A DNA stretch of 38,790 nt, from NCBI GenBank assembly GCA_025454315.1, contig JALOOP010000006.1:1-38790 (forward strand). Reading direction: 5' to 3'. The position numbers and the translations under genes were made by a program. The notes under the pieces are model-generated. The model did not search any database. It was not told the origin of the DNA and saw only the letters and a program-made list of their open reading frames with translations. The stretch's first letter is position 1. Every line of letters begins with the position of its first letter. The DNA comes from Oculatellaceae cyanobacterium Prado106 (lineage in GTDB: Bacteria > Cyanobacteriota > Cyanobacteriia > Elainellales > Elainellaceae). This document shows, in pieces, positions 24,628 to 33,366 of this stretch.

Positions 24628-25637
24628 TGCGTTTCTCGTTACGGGGGTCTGGGTGTAGGGGCAGTGGCTTCCGCCGCTGCAATAGGATCTCTCGCTGTGC
24701 CCATCGCTTCTCTTTTGCCAGGGACGCGCCCAGGTTGCAAGATTGGCGATCGGATTTCAGTAATGCCTCAGCACAGCGATGTATTCACTAGTATTGGCCT
24801 AGTATTGACTAGGGAATCTCCTAGGGAGATTTGGGGCAAAACCGTTGAGCCTTGCTGCAATTAGCTATAGTAACTGATTCTGCTCCAACCTGCTTTGCGC
24901 CGATCAGAAAGTTATTAGGATGTCAAGACAATTTTTTCTAGGGACAGTTGCAAAGACTGGCTCATCGCAAAGCGACAGGGCACCTTGGAAAAGGTAAAAA
25001 TAAGCTTAAATTTGCAGAAATTGTATCGATAGAGGGGCGATCGCATTCTTGCTTAACGCTGCATCACCCCATATACTGACTATCCATACCCCAATTCCAA
25101 AGAAACTTCCTCAACTTTGGATGCGTCCACTGGTTTACCTAGACTCCATCGAACTCGGTACCTTTAGAAGATATCCTGTGAAATGGGTTAATCAATTAGA
25201 GTTCAATGGACTGAGATAGTAAGAGAAGAGATGTCTATTAAGAGAGATATCTTTGGCTAGATAAATTCATAGATTGGTTTAACAGAGAGCTAGATGGACA
25301 GAGTTATCTCTAGAGAAACCCTTCAAAACAGAGTCTTTAGCGAGAGTCGGTAAAGCAGGTCTAACCAAGGCATCCCTAATTTTTCGTTAAGAAATCTGGA
25401 TATCAAGAAATCATCTATCAAAACTTCAGGGCAAAAATCCAGGACAGAAATTCAGGACAAAGCTTTAAGGTAAAACTTCAGGACAAACATTCACAAAATT
25501 TCAGGGACTGCCGTCAAAAAAAGCTTACCGATTCCAGGGCAAGATGCTTAAAATCTCTCTTCATTCCTAAATTTTGGTCATATTTCATTTCATTTCTAAC
25601 TTCTTAAATTGCTTTCACTAATTGGAGGATATTGAGT
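24628..25637. other. Long non-coding region between tig and asd
   Basis: About 1 kb without a supported gene, the longest gap in the window. It must hold divergent promoters for tig and asd. Visible structure includes an 11-bp doublet CTAGTATTGRC (about 24788-24809), a palindrome AATCTCCTAGGGAGATT (about 24815-24831) and a 13-bp array at 25425-25498. No tRNA or recognisable small RNA was found; an uncharacterised ncRNA remains possible. Confidence 0.55.
25425..25498 (+). repeat. Degenerate 13-bp tandem repeat upstream of asd
   Basis: The core TTCAGGACA and variants begin at 25425, 25438, 25451, 25464, 25477 and 25490, exactly 13 nt apart for all six copies. Copies 4 (TTTAAGGTA) and 6 (TTCACAAAA) are most diverged. 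Confidence 0.8.
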
Positions 25638-26684
25638 TTGCCAAAATCCTATCGAGTTGCGATTCTCGGTGCCACGGGTGCGGTTGGCACTGAACTTTTA
25701 GATCTACTAGCTGAGCGAAATTTTCCCCTGGCCGACCTGAAGCTGTTGGCCTCTCCCCGATCGGCGGGGCAGCGTCTCAAGTTTCAGGGCGAAACCCTGG
25801 AGATTGAAGCAGTGGGCGATCGCTCTTTCGATCAAATCGATCTCGTCCTAGCTTCGGCGGGCGGGTCAACCTCTAAAGCCTGGGTAGATGCGATCGTCCA
25901 GGCGGGAGCCGTGATGATTGACAACTCCAGCGCCTTCCGGATGCGCCCCGATGTGCCCCTAGTGGTGCCCGAGGTCAACCCCGAAGCGGCGGCAACCCAT
26001 CAGGGCATCATTGCCAACCCCAACTGCACCACCATTTTGATGGCCGTTGCAGTTTATCCCCTGCATCAGATCCAGCCGATACAGCGGATTGTGGCTTCCA
26101 CTTACCAGTCAGCCAGCGGAGCCGGAGCCCGAGCCATGGAAGAAGTCAAAGTCCAGGCTCAAGCAATTTTGAACGATCAGGTTCCCAAAACTGAAATTTT
26201 CCCCTATCCTTTAGCTTTCAATCTCTTCCCGCACAACACCCCGATTAACGACCAGGGTTACTGCGAAGAAGAAATGAAAATGGTCAACGAAACCCGCAAA
26301 ATCTTCGGTGTCCCCAACCTACGGGTGACCGCCACCTGTATTCGGGTTCCCGTCCTGCGAGCGCATTCCGAATCGATTAATCTAGAGTTTGGCAGTCCTT
26401 TTGGGGTTGAGCAAGCCCGCGAAGTCTTGAGCCAAGCTCCGGGTGTCAAACTGGTTGAGGACTGGAAGGCCAACTACTTCCCCATGCCTATGGAAGCTAG
26501 CGGCAAAGACGAGGTCTTGGTGGGACGGATTCGGCAGGATATTTCTGACCCCAACTGTCTGGAACTCTGGCTGAGCGGTGATCAGATTCGCAAAGGCGCG
26601 GCACTTAACGCCGTTCAAATTGCGGAGTTATTGGTTGAGCAGGATCAAGTTCGACCTGCGAAGCAAGCTGTGACGGTTCAGTAA
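25638..26684 (+). CDS. asd: Aspartate-semialdehyde dehydrogenase
   Basis: Reduces aspartyl phosphate to aspartate semialdehyde, the branch point to lysine/diaminopimelate, threonine and methionine. From the chosen start the protein is 348 residues, with the NADP loop GATGAVG at 11-17, catalytic Cys130 in ANPNCTTI and the substrate loop STYQSASGAGARAMEEV. Both possible starts are TTG (25632 and 25638). I prefer 25638 because GGAGG (25624-25628) is then at 9 nt and the product begins MPKSYRVAILG as in relatives; at 25632 the spacing would be only 3 nt. dapA follows on the same strand. Confidence 0.96.
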   Translation: MPKSYRVAILGATGAVGTELLDLLAERNFPLADLKLLASPRSAGQRLKFQGETLEIEAVGDRSFDQIDLVLASAGGSTSKAWVDAIVQAGAVMIDNSSAFRMRPDVPLVVPEVNPEAAATHQGIIANPNCTTILMAVAVYPLHQIQPIQRIVASTYQSASGAGARAMEEVKVQAQAILNDQVPKTEIFPYPLAFNLFPHNTPINDQGYCEEEMKMVNETRKIFGVPNLRVTATCIRVPVLRAHSESINLEFGSPFGVEQAREVLSQAPGVKLVEDWKANYFPMPMEASGKDEVLVGRIRQDISDPNCLELWLSGDQIRKGAALNAVQIAELLVEQDQVRPAKQAVTVQ

Positions 26685-26909
26685 TGTTTGACTGATTTAT
26701 GTTTGACTGAGCTCAAAAAAACTGATTTAGTTCAAACGAATTCGGTTCAAAAATATAGGGTTCAGAAAACCGTTGGATAGATTTTTGGTTTGTCTTAGGG
26801 CTTGGACAGGCAGGATGCCTATCCCACAAGCGATGTTCTGGGACTCTATTCCAACAAAGTCATCTCGAAGAAAATTCCTATTTCCCTCCTGGTAGAGGAG
26901 TGTTAACGT

Positions 26910-27800
26910 GTGAGCCATTTTGGACGTGTGATAACTGCAATGATTACGCCGTTTACGGAAGACGGCGAGGTAGACTATGCGGTGGCCGAGAAGTTGGCCG
27001 TACACCTAGTTGAGCATGGATCTGATACGCTGGTGGTCTGCGGGACGACGGGCGAATCGCCGACCCTCACCTGGGATGAGGAATTTGCCCTGTTCCAGGT
27101 GGTTCAAAAAGCAATTTCGGGGAAAGCTAAAGTCATTGCAGGGGCGGGATCAAATTCCACAAAGGAAGCGATCGCTGCCACAACGAAGGCAAATACGCTA
27201 GGATTAGATGGAACACTTCAAGTGGTTCCTTACTACAACAAGCCACCCCAGGATGGGTTATATCAGCATTTTCGAGCCATTGCCGAGGCGAGTCCCGAAT
27301 TGCCGATGATGCTCTATAACATTCCAGGTCGCACGGGGCAAAATCTCGCGCCTGAAACCGTGGTTCACCTCGCCGAAATTCCGAACATTGTTGCAATTAA
27401 GGAAGCGAGTGGGAATCTTGATCAGGTCAGCCAGATTCGGCGCTCTACTCCTCCTGAGTTCTGCATCTACTCGGGCGATGACTCTTTAACGCTTCCCATG
27501 TTGGCAGTGGGCGCAAAGGGAGTTGTCAGTGTCGCAAGTCATCTCGTGGGTGACCCGTTACAGCAAATGGTTCAAGCCTTTGAACAAGGGCAAGTCGAAG
27601 TGGCCAGTCAGATCCACCTAAAGCTTTTTCCCCTATTTAAGGCACTCTTTGTAACGGCCAACCCCATCCCCCTGAAAATCGCACTGAGGCTTCAAGGCTG
27701 GCCTGTGGGTTCGACGCGATCGCCCCTTGCCGACCATGCCTCCTACCTTGAACCTCTGCTGCAAACCGTCATGACAGAATTAGGACTCCTCGCTGGATAA
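26910..27800 (+). CDS. dapA: 4-hydroxy-tetrahydrodipicolinate synthase
   Basis: Condenses pyruvate with aspartate semialdehyde, the product of the neighbouring asd, in the first dedicated step to diaminopimelate and lysine. The 296-residue TIM-barrel protein has GTTGES at 45-50, Tyr136 in [10 protein letters not shown] and the Schiff-base Lys164 in VAIKEASG. The start is GTG with AGGAG 9 nt upstream. The gap after asd is 225 nt, so the two may be one operon or separately promoted. Confidence 0.97.
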   Translation: MSHFGRVITAMITPFTEDGEVDYAVAEKLAVHLVEHGSDTLVVCGTTGESPTLTWDEEFALFQVVQKAISGKAKVIAGAGSNSTKEAIAATTKANTLGLDGTLQVVPYYNKPPQDGLYQHFRAIAEASPELPMMLYNIPGRTGQNLAPETVVHLAEIPNIVAIKEASGNLDQVSQIRRSTPPEFCIYSGDDSLTLPMLAVGAKGVVSVASHLVGDPLQQMVQAFEQGQVEVASQIHLKLFPLFKALFVTANPIPLKIALRLQGWPVGSTRSPLADHASYLEPLLQTVMTELGLLAG

Positions 27801-28165
27801 ATCACCCCCGTCCGCCACAATCTAAATTCCCTCCAACCTAGAAGCAATTGAGTGCGAGCCTCAAGCTCACCGAAATGAGCTTTCTGCTTCCAAGCTTGCC
27901 TTTTACCTGAGCTTGCGAACTTCTTGGTTTAGGACAGACATTGGTTCAAGACAAACAGGTTCAAGATAAACAGGTTCAAGATAAACCTTGGTTCAAAGCA
28001 AACAACAGCTTTTCATACAACTGAATATTCCTTCCTCTGAATTGCGAAATTCGCCAATCAGTTTCTTTCAGAGTTCCGCTCCACGGCTGAACTCAGTTCT
28101 TCTCTTTGCGATATCCCATTCATTCCCGCTCAAGTTTCTATATCTCTTAACGCATAAGGACACAC
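27801..28165. other. Non-coding gap between dapA and rnj
   Basis: No gene is seen. It has a small hairpin AAGCTC/GAGCTT at about 27862-27881, and a five-copy 15-bp array at 27926-28004. The last about 160 nt before rnj are T-rich and could contain a promoter. Confidence 0.55.
27926..28004 (+). repeat. 15-bp tandem repeat (5 copies) upstream of rnj
   Basis: GGTTCAAGATAAACA (27958) and its variants at 27926, 27943, 27973 and 27990 form an array; two junctions have a 2-nt TT insertion. Confidence 0.88.
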
Positions 28166-29932
28166 ATGAGTCAAAACGGTTCACAAAACGCGCTCAAAGT
28201 TATCCCCCTGGGTGGATTGCACGAGATTGGTAAGAATACCTGTGTATTTGAGTACAACGATGAAATTATCCTGCTGGATGCAGGTCTGGCCTTTCCCACG
28301 GACGGGATGCATGGCGTTAATGTCGTTCTCCCCGACATGACCTATCTGCGCGAAAATCGTCACAAAATCAAGGGCATGATTGTCACCCATGGTCACGAAG
28401 ATCACATTGGCGGCATTCCCTTCCACCTCAAACAATTCGACATCCCCGTGATCTACGGCCCGCGTCTGGCTATGGCGCTGCTGCAAGACAAACTAGAAGA
28501 AGCCGGAGTTGCCGATCGCACCGAACTTCGCACCGTCCGTCCCCGCGATATGGTGCGCGTTGGCTCCTTCTTCCTGGTGGAATATATTCGCAACACCCAC
28601 TCGATCGCCGACAGTTTCACCGTGGCGATTCATACCCCCCTCGGTGTGGTCATCCATACGGGTGACTTCAAGATTGACCATACTCCCGTCGATGGCGAAA
28701 CCTTTGACCTGCAGCGCCTCGCTGAACATGGCGAAAAAGGCGTGCTCTGTCTGATCAGCGACTCCACCAACTCCGAAGTCCCTGGCTTTACGCCTTCAGA
28801 ACGCTCGGTCTTCCCCAATCTCGATCGCGCCTTCTCTCAAGCCTCCGGACGACTGTTGGTCACCACCTTTGCCTCTTCGGTTCACCGGGTCAATATGATT
28901 CTGGAACTGGCCAAGAAGCATAAGCGATCGGTCGGGGTGCTGGGGCGATCGATGCTCAACGTCATTGCCCATGCGCGCAACCTGGGTTATATCAAGTGCG
29001 AAGATAACCTGTTTGTGCCCCTCAACCAAATCAACAAGCTGCCCGATGAAAATGTCCTAATCCTGACCACAGGCTCTCAGGGCGAACCAATGGCCGCCAT
29101 GACCCGCATCGCCAACCAGGATCACCGCCAGGTCAAAATCCGCGAAGGCGACACCGTTGTATTCTCGGCCAACCCCATTCCCGGAAACACGATCGCCGTC
29201 GTCAACACCATCGACAAACTGATGATGCAGGGCGCAAAGGTCGTCTATGGCCGCGACAAGGGTATCCATGTCTCCGGCCACGGTGCCCAAGAAGACCAAA
29301 AGCTGATGCTGGCTCTGACCAAACCCAAGTTTTTCGTTCCTGTCCATGGCGAACATCGGATGCTGGTGAAGCATTCTGAAACCGCTCAAAGCATGGGCAT
29401 TCCCAAAGAAAACATGATCATCATTGACAATGGGGATGTCGTGGAACTCACCCAGAACAGCATTCGCGTCTCTGAGAAAGTCCCCTCCGGCATTGAACTG
29501 GTCGATTCTTCCCGCTCTGGCATTGTCCATGAGCGTGTCCTCAAGGAACGTCAGCAACTCGCCGAAGATGGCGTTGTCACCGTTGCTGCAGCGATCGGCT
29601 GGAACGGCGAACTGATGGCTAAACCCGAAGTTCACCTGCGTGGCGTTGTCACCACTGTCGAAAAAGCCCGTCTAGAAAAGACCATCGCCCAAACCATTGA
29701 AGCGGTTGTCCATGATGGCTGGCCGGAACTGGCGCAAACCCTCAGCAATGGCAACATCATTGATGTCAACTGGGTCAAACTCCAGGCCGACCTGGAAGCT
29801 AACCTGCGTCGTCTGCTTAAGCGTGAATTGCAAAGCAGCCCCGCTCTGGTCTTCCTGATGCAAACCCCCTCGGAACAACCCCCGGTGACGACTGCGCGGA
29901 GACAGCGATCGACGGCGAAGGTTGCTTCCTAG
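28166..29932 (+). CDS. rnj: Ribonuclease J
   Basis: RNase J is a metallo-beta-lactamase-fold 5'-3' exonuclease and endonuclease that matures and degrades RNA. The 588-residue protein carries the metal-binding HGHEDH motif at 75-80, HTGDFKIDHTPVDG, the beta-CASP region (TTFASSVHRVNMILE, TGSQGEPMAAM, SANPIPGNT) and the VHGEHRML motif, followed by the C-terminal domain. It is the third gene of the asd-dapA-rnj order found in cyanobacteria. The ATG is preceded by AAGGA. Confidence 0.97.
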   Translation: MSQNGSQNALKVIPLGGLHEIGKNTCVFEYNDEIILLDAGLAFPTDGMHGVNVVLPDMTYLRENRHKIKGMIVTHGHEDHIGGIPFHLKQFDIPVIYGPRLAMALLQDKLEEAGVADRTELRTVRPRDMVRVGSFFLVEYIRNTHSIADSFTVAIHTPLGVVIHTGDFKIDHTPVDGETFDLQRLAEHGEKGVLCLISDSTNSEVPGFTPSERSVFPNLDRAFSQASGRLLVTTFASSVHRVNMILELAKKHKRSVGVLGRSMLNVIAHARNLGYIKCEDNLFVPLNQINKLPDENVLILTTGSQGEPMAAMTRIANQDHRQVKIREGDTVVFSANPIPGNTIAVVNTIDKLMMQGAKVVYGRDKGIHVSGHGAQEDQKLMLALTKPKFFVPVHGEHRMLVKHSETAQSMGIPKENMIIIDNGDVVELTQNSIRVSEKVPSGIELVDSSRSGIVHERVLKERQQLAEDGVVTVAAAIGWNGELMAKPEVHLRGVVTTVEKARLEKTIAQTIEAVVHDGWPELAQTLSNGNIIDVNWVKLQADLEANLRRLLKRELQSSPALVFLMQTPSEQPPVTTARRQRSTAKVAS

Positions 29933-30303
29933 AAATAGCGACTGTGTATACACAAGTTTTCGTGAATCCCCTGAGATTTTGCGCCCCCCAGCCCCCAACT
30001 TTGGGGGAGTCGGGCTTTTGATGAGTCTTTGTTGGAATCCTTAGAGAGTAATCCCTGAGAAATCAGGGAGTTCAAAGCAACTCAAAGCTGGGAGCCAGAC
30101 TTAGAAGAGTTCGAGGGCGTAAACGATCGAGATGGAATCGAGCGAGACTTGTGTGTACGCGGTCGTATCAGGTTAAAGGGACAACTGTCCATAAACTTGA
30201 TAATAAACAGGAGAGGTAAGGCGCTTTGTGCGCCACCTCTCCTTTTTGCTAGTCGTAGCAGCCTTAGCAAAGGCTGTAAGAGTTTGAATTCTACTCTGAA
30301 TTA
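29933..30303. other. Convergent non-coding region with hairpins between rnj and the HPF gene
   Basis: No gene is seen. Three hairpins occur: CCCCCAA/TTGGGGG at 29992-30007 followed by GGGCTTTT, TCCCTGA/TCAGGGA at 30052-30069, and the stronger one at 30209-30247. Confidence 0.6.
30209..30247 (+). terminator. Hairpin terminator, rnj side (possibly bidirectional)
   Basis: AGGAGAGGT-AA-GGCGC pairs with GCGCC-ACCTCTCCT with a 2-nt bulge and is followed by five T residues. It is about 275 nt after the rnj stop and about 60 nt beyond the stop of the convergent HPF gene, so it could serve both. Confidence 0.7.
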
Positions 30304-30933
30304 TTACTCCCAACCCAAGGGTGGTTCGATTAAGGTTTCGGTGGAATGGCCAGCACGGGCACCGGGTTTATCGACAATTTGCACTGTGGTGGCATGTAAC
30401 ATCCCCTCGTCATCTTCGATCGCCTCAAAACGAACTCCTGTGCCAATTTCTATGCGATCGAAGTCATCATGGGCAACGCTGTTGCTAAGGAAGTGGATAT
30501 CTTGGCCATCCAGGGTTTTGAGGAAGCCGTATCCCTGTTCAGGAAAGATCTTAGTTACGAGTGCGGTTGTGTCGTGAGCGCCATCGTTGATTTTGCCTCG
30601 ATCGTAGTCTAGCTGCTGCTTCGATAGATCTCTGAGTTGTCGCCATGCCTTGTCAAAGGCATCTCGGATCACGGTATCAAGACCCACATACTGGTGCTGG
30701 TTGCCCATTGTGCTTTCTGCGGCGAGTTCATGGCTGGGAGGAACCGTAATGTCGAGTCGAACACGGTAGGGTGAACGATCGCGGGGACGGTCTTGTTGTT
30801 TCTCGATCGCAATATGGCAACTGCTAATGTGATCGCAGACTCGCTCTAGTTTGGCGATTTTTTCCTGAATAAGCGTTTCAATGGCATCGGTCTTTCCAAT
30901 GCCTCGATAGGTAATTTCGGGGGGAACTTTCAT
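30304..30933 (-). CDS. HPF/RaiA-like ribosome-associated domain fused to cold-shock domain
   Basis: The 209-residue protein joins an N-terminal S30AE/HPF-like domain (about 1-105: PPEITYRGIGKTDAIETLIQ, CHIAIEKQQ, YRVRLDITVPP) with a C-terminal cold-shock domain (about 122-188) that has an RNP1-like EQGYGFLKT and RNP2-like DIHFLSNSV. HPF-type proteins bind the 30S decoding region and silence ribosomes in stress; the cold-shock part should bind single-stranded RNA. I chose ATG 30933, with GGAGA 9 nt upstream, over a TTG at 30948. It is not the classical LrtA long HPF, which has a different C-terminus. Confidence 0.88.
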   Translation of the reverse strand: MKVPPEITYRGIGKTDAIETLIQEKIAKLERVCDHISSCHIAIEKQQDRPRDRSPYRVRLDITVPPSHELAAESTMGNQHQYVGLDTVIRDAFDKAWRQLRDLSKQQLDYDRGKINDGAHDTTALVTKIFPEQGYGFLKTLDGQDIHFLSNSVAHDDFDRIEIGTGVRFEAIEDDEGMLHATTVQIVDKPGARAGHSTETLIEPPLGWE

Positions 30934-31368
30934 CGTGAGTTTCTCCAACTGCTGATCGTTGGATTGATGCCTAATTCATGAATGCCTCATGGATAGAGGA
31001 CAACAAAATTAGAGTCAATCCTATTGGAATTTGTTAAAAAGGAATCTGTCAAAAGGTAGCAAATACCAAGTCTAGATAAAGCCGTTAGAACGCTGTGATG
31101 TATGTTTTAACGCATCGCGTTCGCAGTTTGGGTAAAACTATGTGATGCGCTATTGATACACACTATGTTTTGGCGATGCGTTACGCTATCGCTAACATAT
31201 CCTACAGTGAATATGTGTTCACTTGGAATTGGTATAAACCTTTTCTTACAAGGTAGGGATTTATTGTTCGATCGGCTTCTCTCAAAGGATAGAAGAAGGG
31301 GGTGGTTAAACGCATCTTTTGCAGAGGATTCCGCGAACTACAATGATGCAATCTCTTGGAAAAATCAC
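30934..31368. other. Non-coding region with inverted AACGCATCGC repeats
   Basis: No gene is seen. AACGCATCGC (31109-31118) and GCGATGCGTT (31173-31182) form a 10-bp inverted pair; GTGATGCGC and further GCG/CGC words lie between and after them, resembling cyanobacterial GCGATGCGTTA-type palindromic repeats. The region also contains the promoter of the HPF fusion gene. Confidence 0.6.
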
Positions 31369-33204
31369 CTAGGGTTTGAGCATGGGCAACATGCCTTTAG
31401 ATTGATGAAAGAGAATGGCTTGCTTCAGGGCAGCCTCATGTCCTGTTGGGATAGTGGTGACTTGGGGGATGTGGTCAAGTCCACAGGCGGTGGTGGCGAT
31501 GACGGGGATTTGGGCTGCGATCGCCCGTAACAAAATCCGAGGCTGATGCTCCACATAGGCAGGCAAAACCACCAGACCTATTCCATCCAAGGCATTTCCT
31601 TCAACTGCATGAACGGTTAAACCTTGCCAAAACGCTTCCCCTTCTAATTCACGCCCCAAAACTGTAAGTTCTAAATCTAGCTCAAGGGCAACTTTGCGGA
31701 GTTCGTAAGCGCCTTTGCGTCCCAAGGTTGAAGCGGGAAAGAGGATACGGTTTCCGGGTTTGGGCGGAGTCTGGATTGTGGGCAGATGCCAGTCGAGCAG
31801 AACGGCTTTTTGAGGAAATAAAGCTGCGATTTCAGCATGAGGGGTGATGAGCAATCGCGCCCCTCGCAGTACCTGAGTTTCAGCTTCGATCAGATCGGCT
31901 GAACTTCTGAAATCTGCTAGGGTTGGGCTTTCCGGGTGATTTTGGTGGGCTTGATCGAGGCGTTGTTGCAGAACGGACAGAGGCAGGCGCGTCATCAAAA
32001 CATCGTAGGTTCGTCCGCCTAAGCTACCTTGCATCCACAGGAACGGCAGTAGATTTTGCATTACCGTGATGTGCAGGACATCGTAGGGCAGAAATGCTGC
32101 ATATTGTTGGGCTAGCTTTTCGTTGAAATGCAGTAGAAGTTGTTGGAGAGAGCTGCCTTGGGCGGGGAGACGACGGGATGCGATCGCCCGTTTCAACGTC
32201 AACCCAGTGGCTGATTTCACAGTGCCAAACCCCGTCTGATTCCAGGCATAATTTGCTTTTTTCCAATGTTGGCCGTTTAAGGGACTTGCCAATAAATCCT
32301 GCGGTTGTCGATGGCTTTGCAGATAGGCATCAAACTCAGGCCAATATTCATCAACGAGATAGGCTGTTTTGCCAAAGGTTTGAGTGGGGTTGATCGGTGC
32401 ATTTCTAAAACAACCCGTTACGCCACAGGTGAGGCAACTTTGGGGCGAGTGTTCGGGAGTCCGCAGGTTATTTTGCAAATCGTTGGCGGCTTTGTCCTGA
32501 GTTGATTTGTGATCCGGTAAAGGGGATTGTACGGGAACACCTTTGAAGCGAACCACGAGCGAGTCTTGGGTGAGGAATGCTTCGATTCGCAGCGGTTGAA
32601 GGGATTGAAACCGCAGATCGACATAGTTCCAGAACACGGTGGCATCGCGGCCTATTTCTGCTAGTGAACCGGGAATTACCTGGGTATGGGCATGGCGCTC
32701 CACGATCGCCAATCTCGCATCCAAAGCCGCACTGTAGAGCGCATTGGAGAGTTGGCACAATCCTCCACCCAGGTTGGGAATGATGCATCCTTGCCGCAAT
32801 TCTCGCCCGACGACATAGCCCTTCTGCTGGGTTGGTCGTCCGACTTGTGCCCAAAAGCTAAACAATCCATTCGCGGGGATTTCAATGCCATTGATTTGCC
32901 GAACTGCAACTCTGAGATTTTCAATCTTGCCAGCAATCAACGTTTTTTCAACGGCTTCCTGGCTTGTCCACAGTGAAGTGATGGATTCTGCAAGTACAGG
33001 TTGATGGAGCAGTGCATCATTTGAAGAATAGCATTGAACAGGATGAATGAATTGATTTAGGATACTTCGACGAACCTGTAAAAGAGAGGCTTTGCATCGA
33101 AAAACGATCGCCTCCCAACGAGAAGGATAGGAAGGATCAACCTCTGGTTTTAGGGATTCAGTCGTCAGCATACCAGCGTCAAGGGTTAGGAGAAAAGACT
33201 TCAC
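31369..33204 (-). CDS. VanW-domain protein fused to a glycosyltransferase-like domain
   Basis: The 611-residue protein has a VanW domain at about 87-225 (VRQINGIEIPANGLFSFWAQ, GGGLCQLSNALYSAAL, VFWNYVDLRFQS). VanW is a beta-lactam/glycopeptide-linked family of unknown biochemical role. A Cys cluster CLTCGVTGC (257-265) follows. The C-terminal half (about 330-611) looks like a GT-B type glycosyltransferase region: YDVLHITVMQNLLPFLW, LITPHAEIAALFP, VLPAYVEHQPRILLRAIAAQ and PVIATTACGLDHI match the acceptor/nucleotide-binding pattern of GT4-like proteins. The start is GTG; ATG 33171 is an alternative. No signal peptide or membrane helix is seen, so it appears cytosolic. The function is unknown. 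Confidence 0.82.
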   Translation of the reverse strand: MKSFLLTLDAGMLTTESLKPEVDPSYPSRWEAIVFRCKASLLQVRRSILNQFIHPVQCYSSNDALLHQPVLAESITSLWTSQEAVEKTLIAGKIENLRVAVRQINGIEIPANGLFSFWAQVGRPTQQKGYVVGRELRQGCIIPNLGGGLCQLSNALYSAALDARLAIVERHAHTQVIPGSLAEIGRDATVFWNYVDLRFQSLQPLRIEAFLTQDSLVVRFKGVPVQSPLPDHKSTQDKAANDLQNNLRTPEHSPQSCLTCGVTGCFRNAPINPTQTFGKTAYLVDEYWPEFDAYLQSHRQPQDLLASPLNGQHWKKANYAWNQTGFGTVKSATGLTLKRAIASRRLPAQGSSLQQLLLHFNEKLAQQYAAFLPYDVLHITVMQNLLPFLWMQGSLGGRTYDVLMTRLPLSVLQQRLDQAHQNHPESPTLADFRSSADLIEAETQVLRGARLLITPHAEIAALFPQKAVLLDWHLPTIQTPPKPGNRILFPASTLGRKGAYELRKVALELDLELTVLGRELEGEAFWQGLTVHAVEGNALDGIGLVVLPAYVEHQPRILLRAIAAQIPVIATTACGLDHIPQVTTIPTGHEAALKQAILFHQSKGMLPMLKP

Positions 33205-33295
33205 TGAGCCTTTGTAACTACAATTGATACCCTATGACTTCCGGGAAACTGATGAGGTTCCTAGACCCGATTCTGGTTGAGCTTCTAGGTTAAGA

Positions 33296-33340
33296 TTCTG
33301 GGAGAAATTCTGGGGAAAACTCTGGGAGAAGATTTCTGGG
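33296..33340. repeat. Degenerate 12-14-bp repeat upstream of VanW-type gene
   Basis: The core (T/C)TCTGGG recurs at 33296, 33308, 33320 and 33334. Confidence 0.65.
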
Positions 33341-33366
33341 CAAGGTTGGGAATGGGTGGCGATCGC

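Noticed and set aside
29057-29635. 192-codon reverse frame within rnj
   Set aside because: It is a shadow of the conserved RNase J sequence with no independent features.
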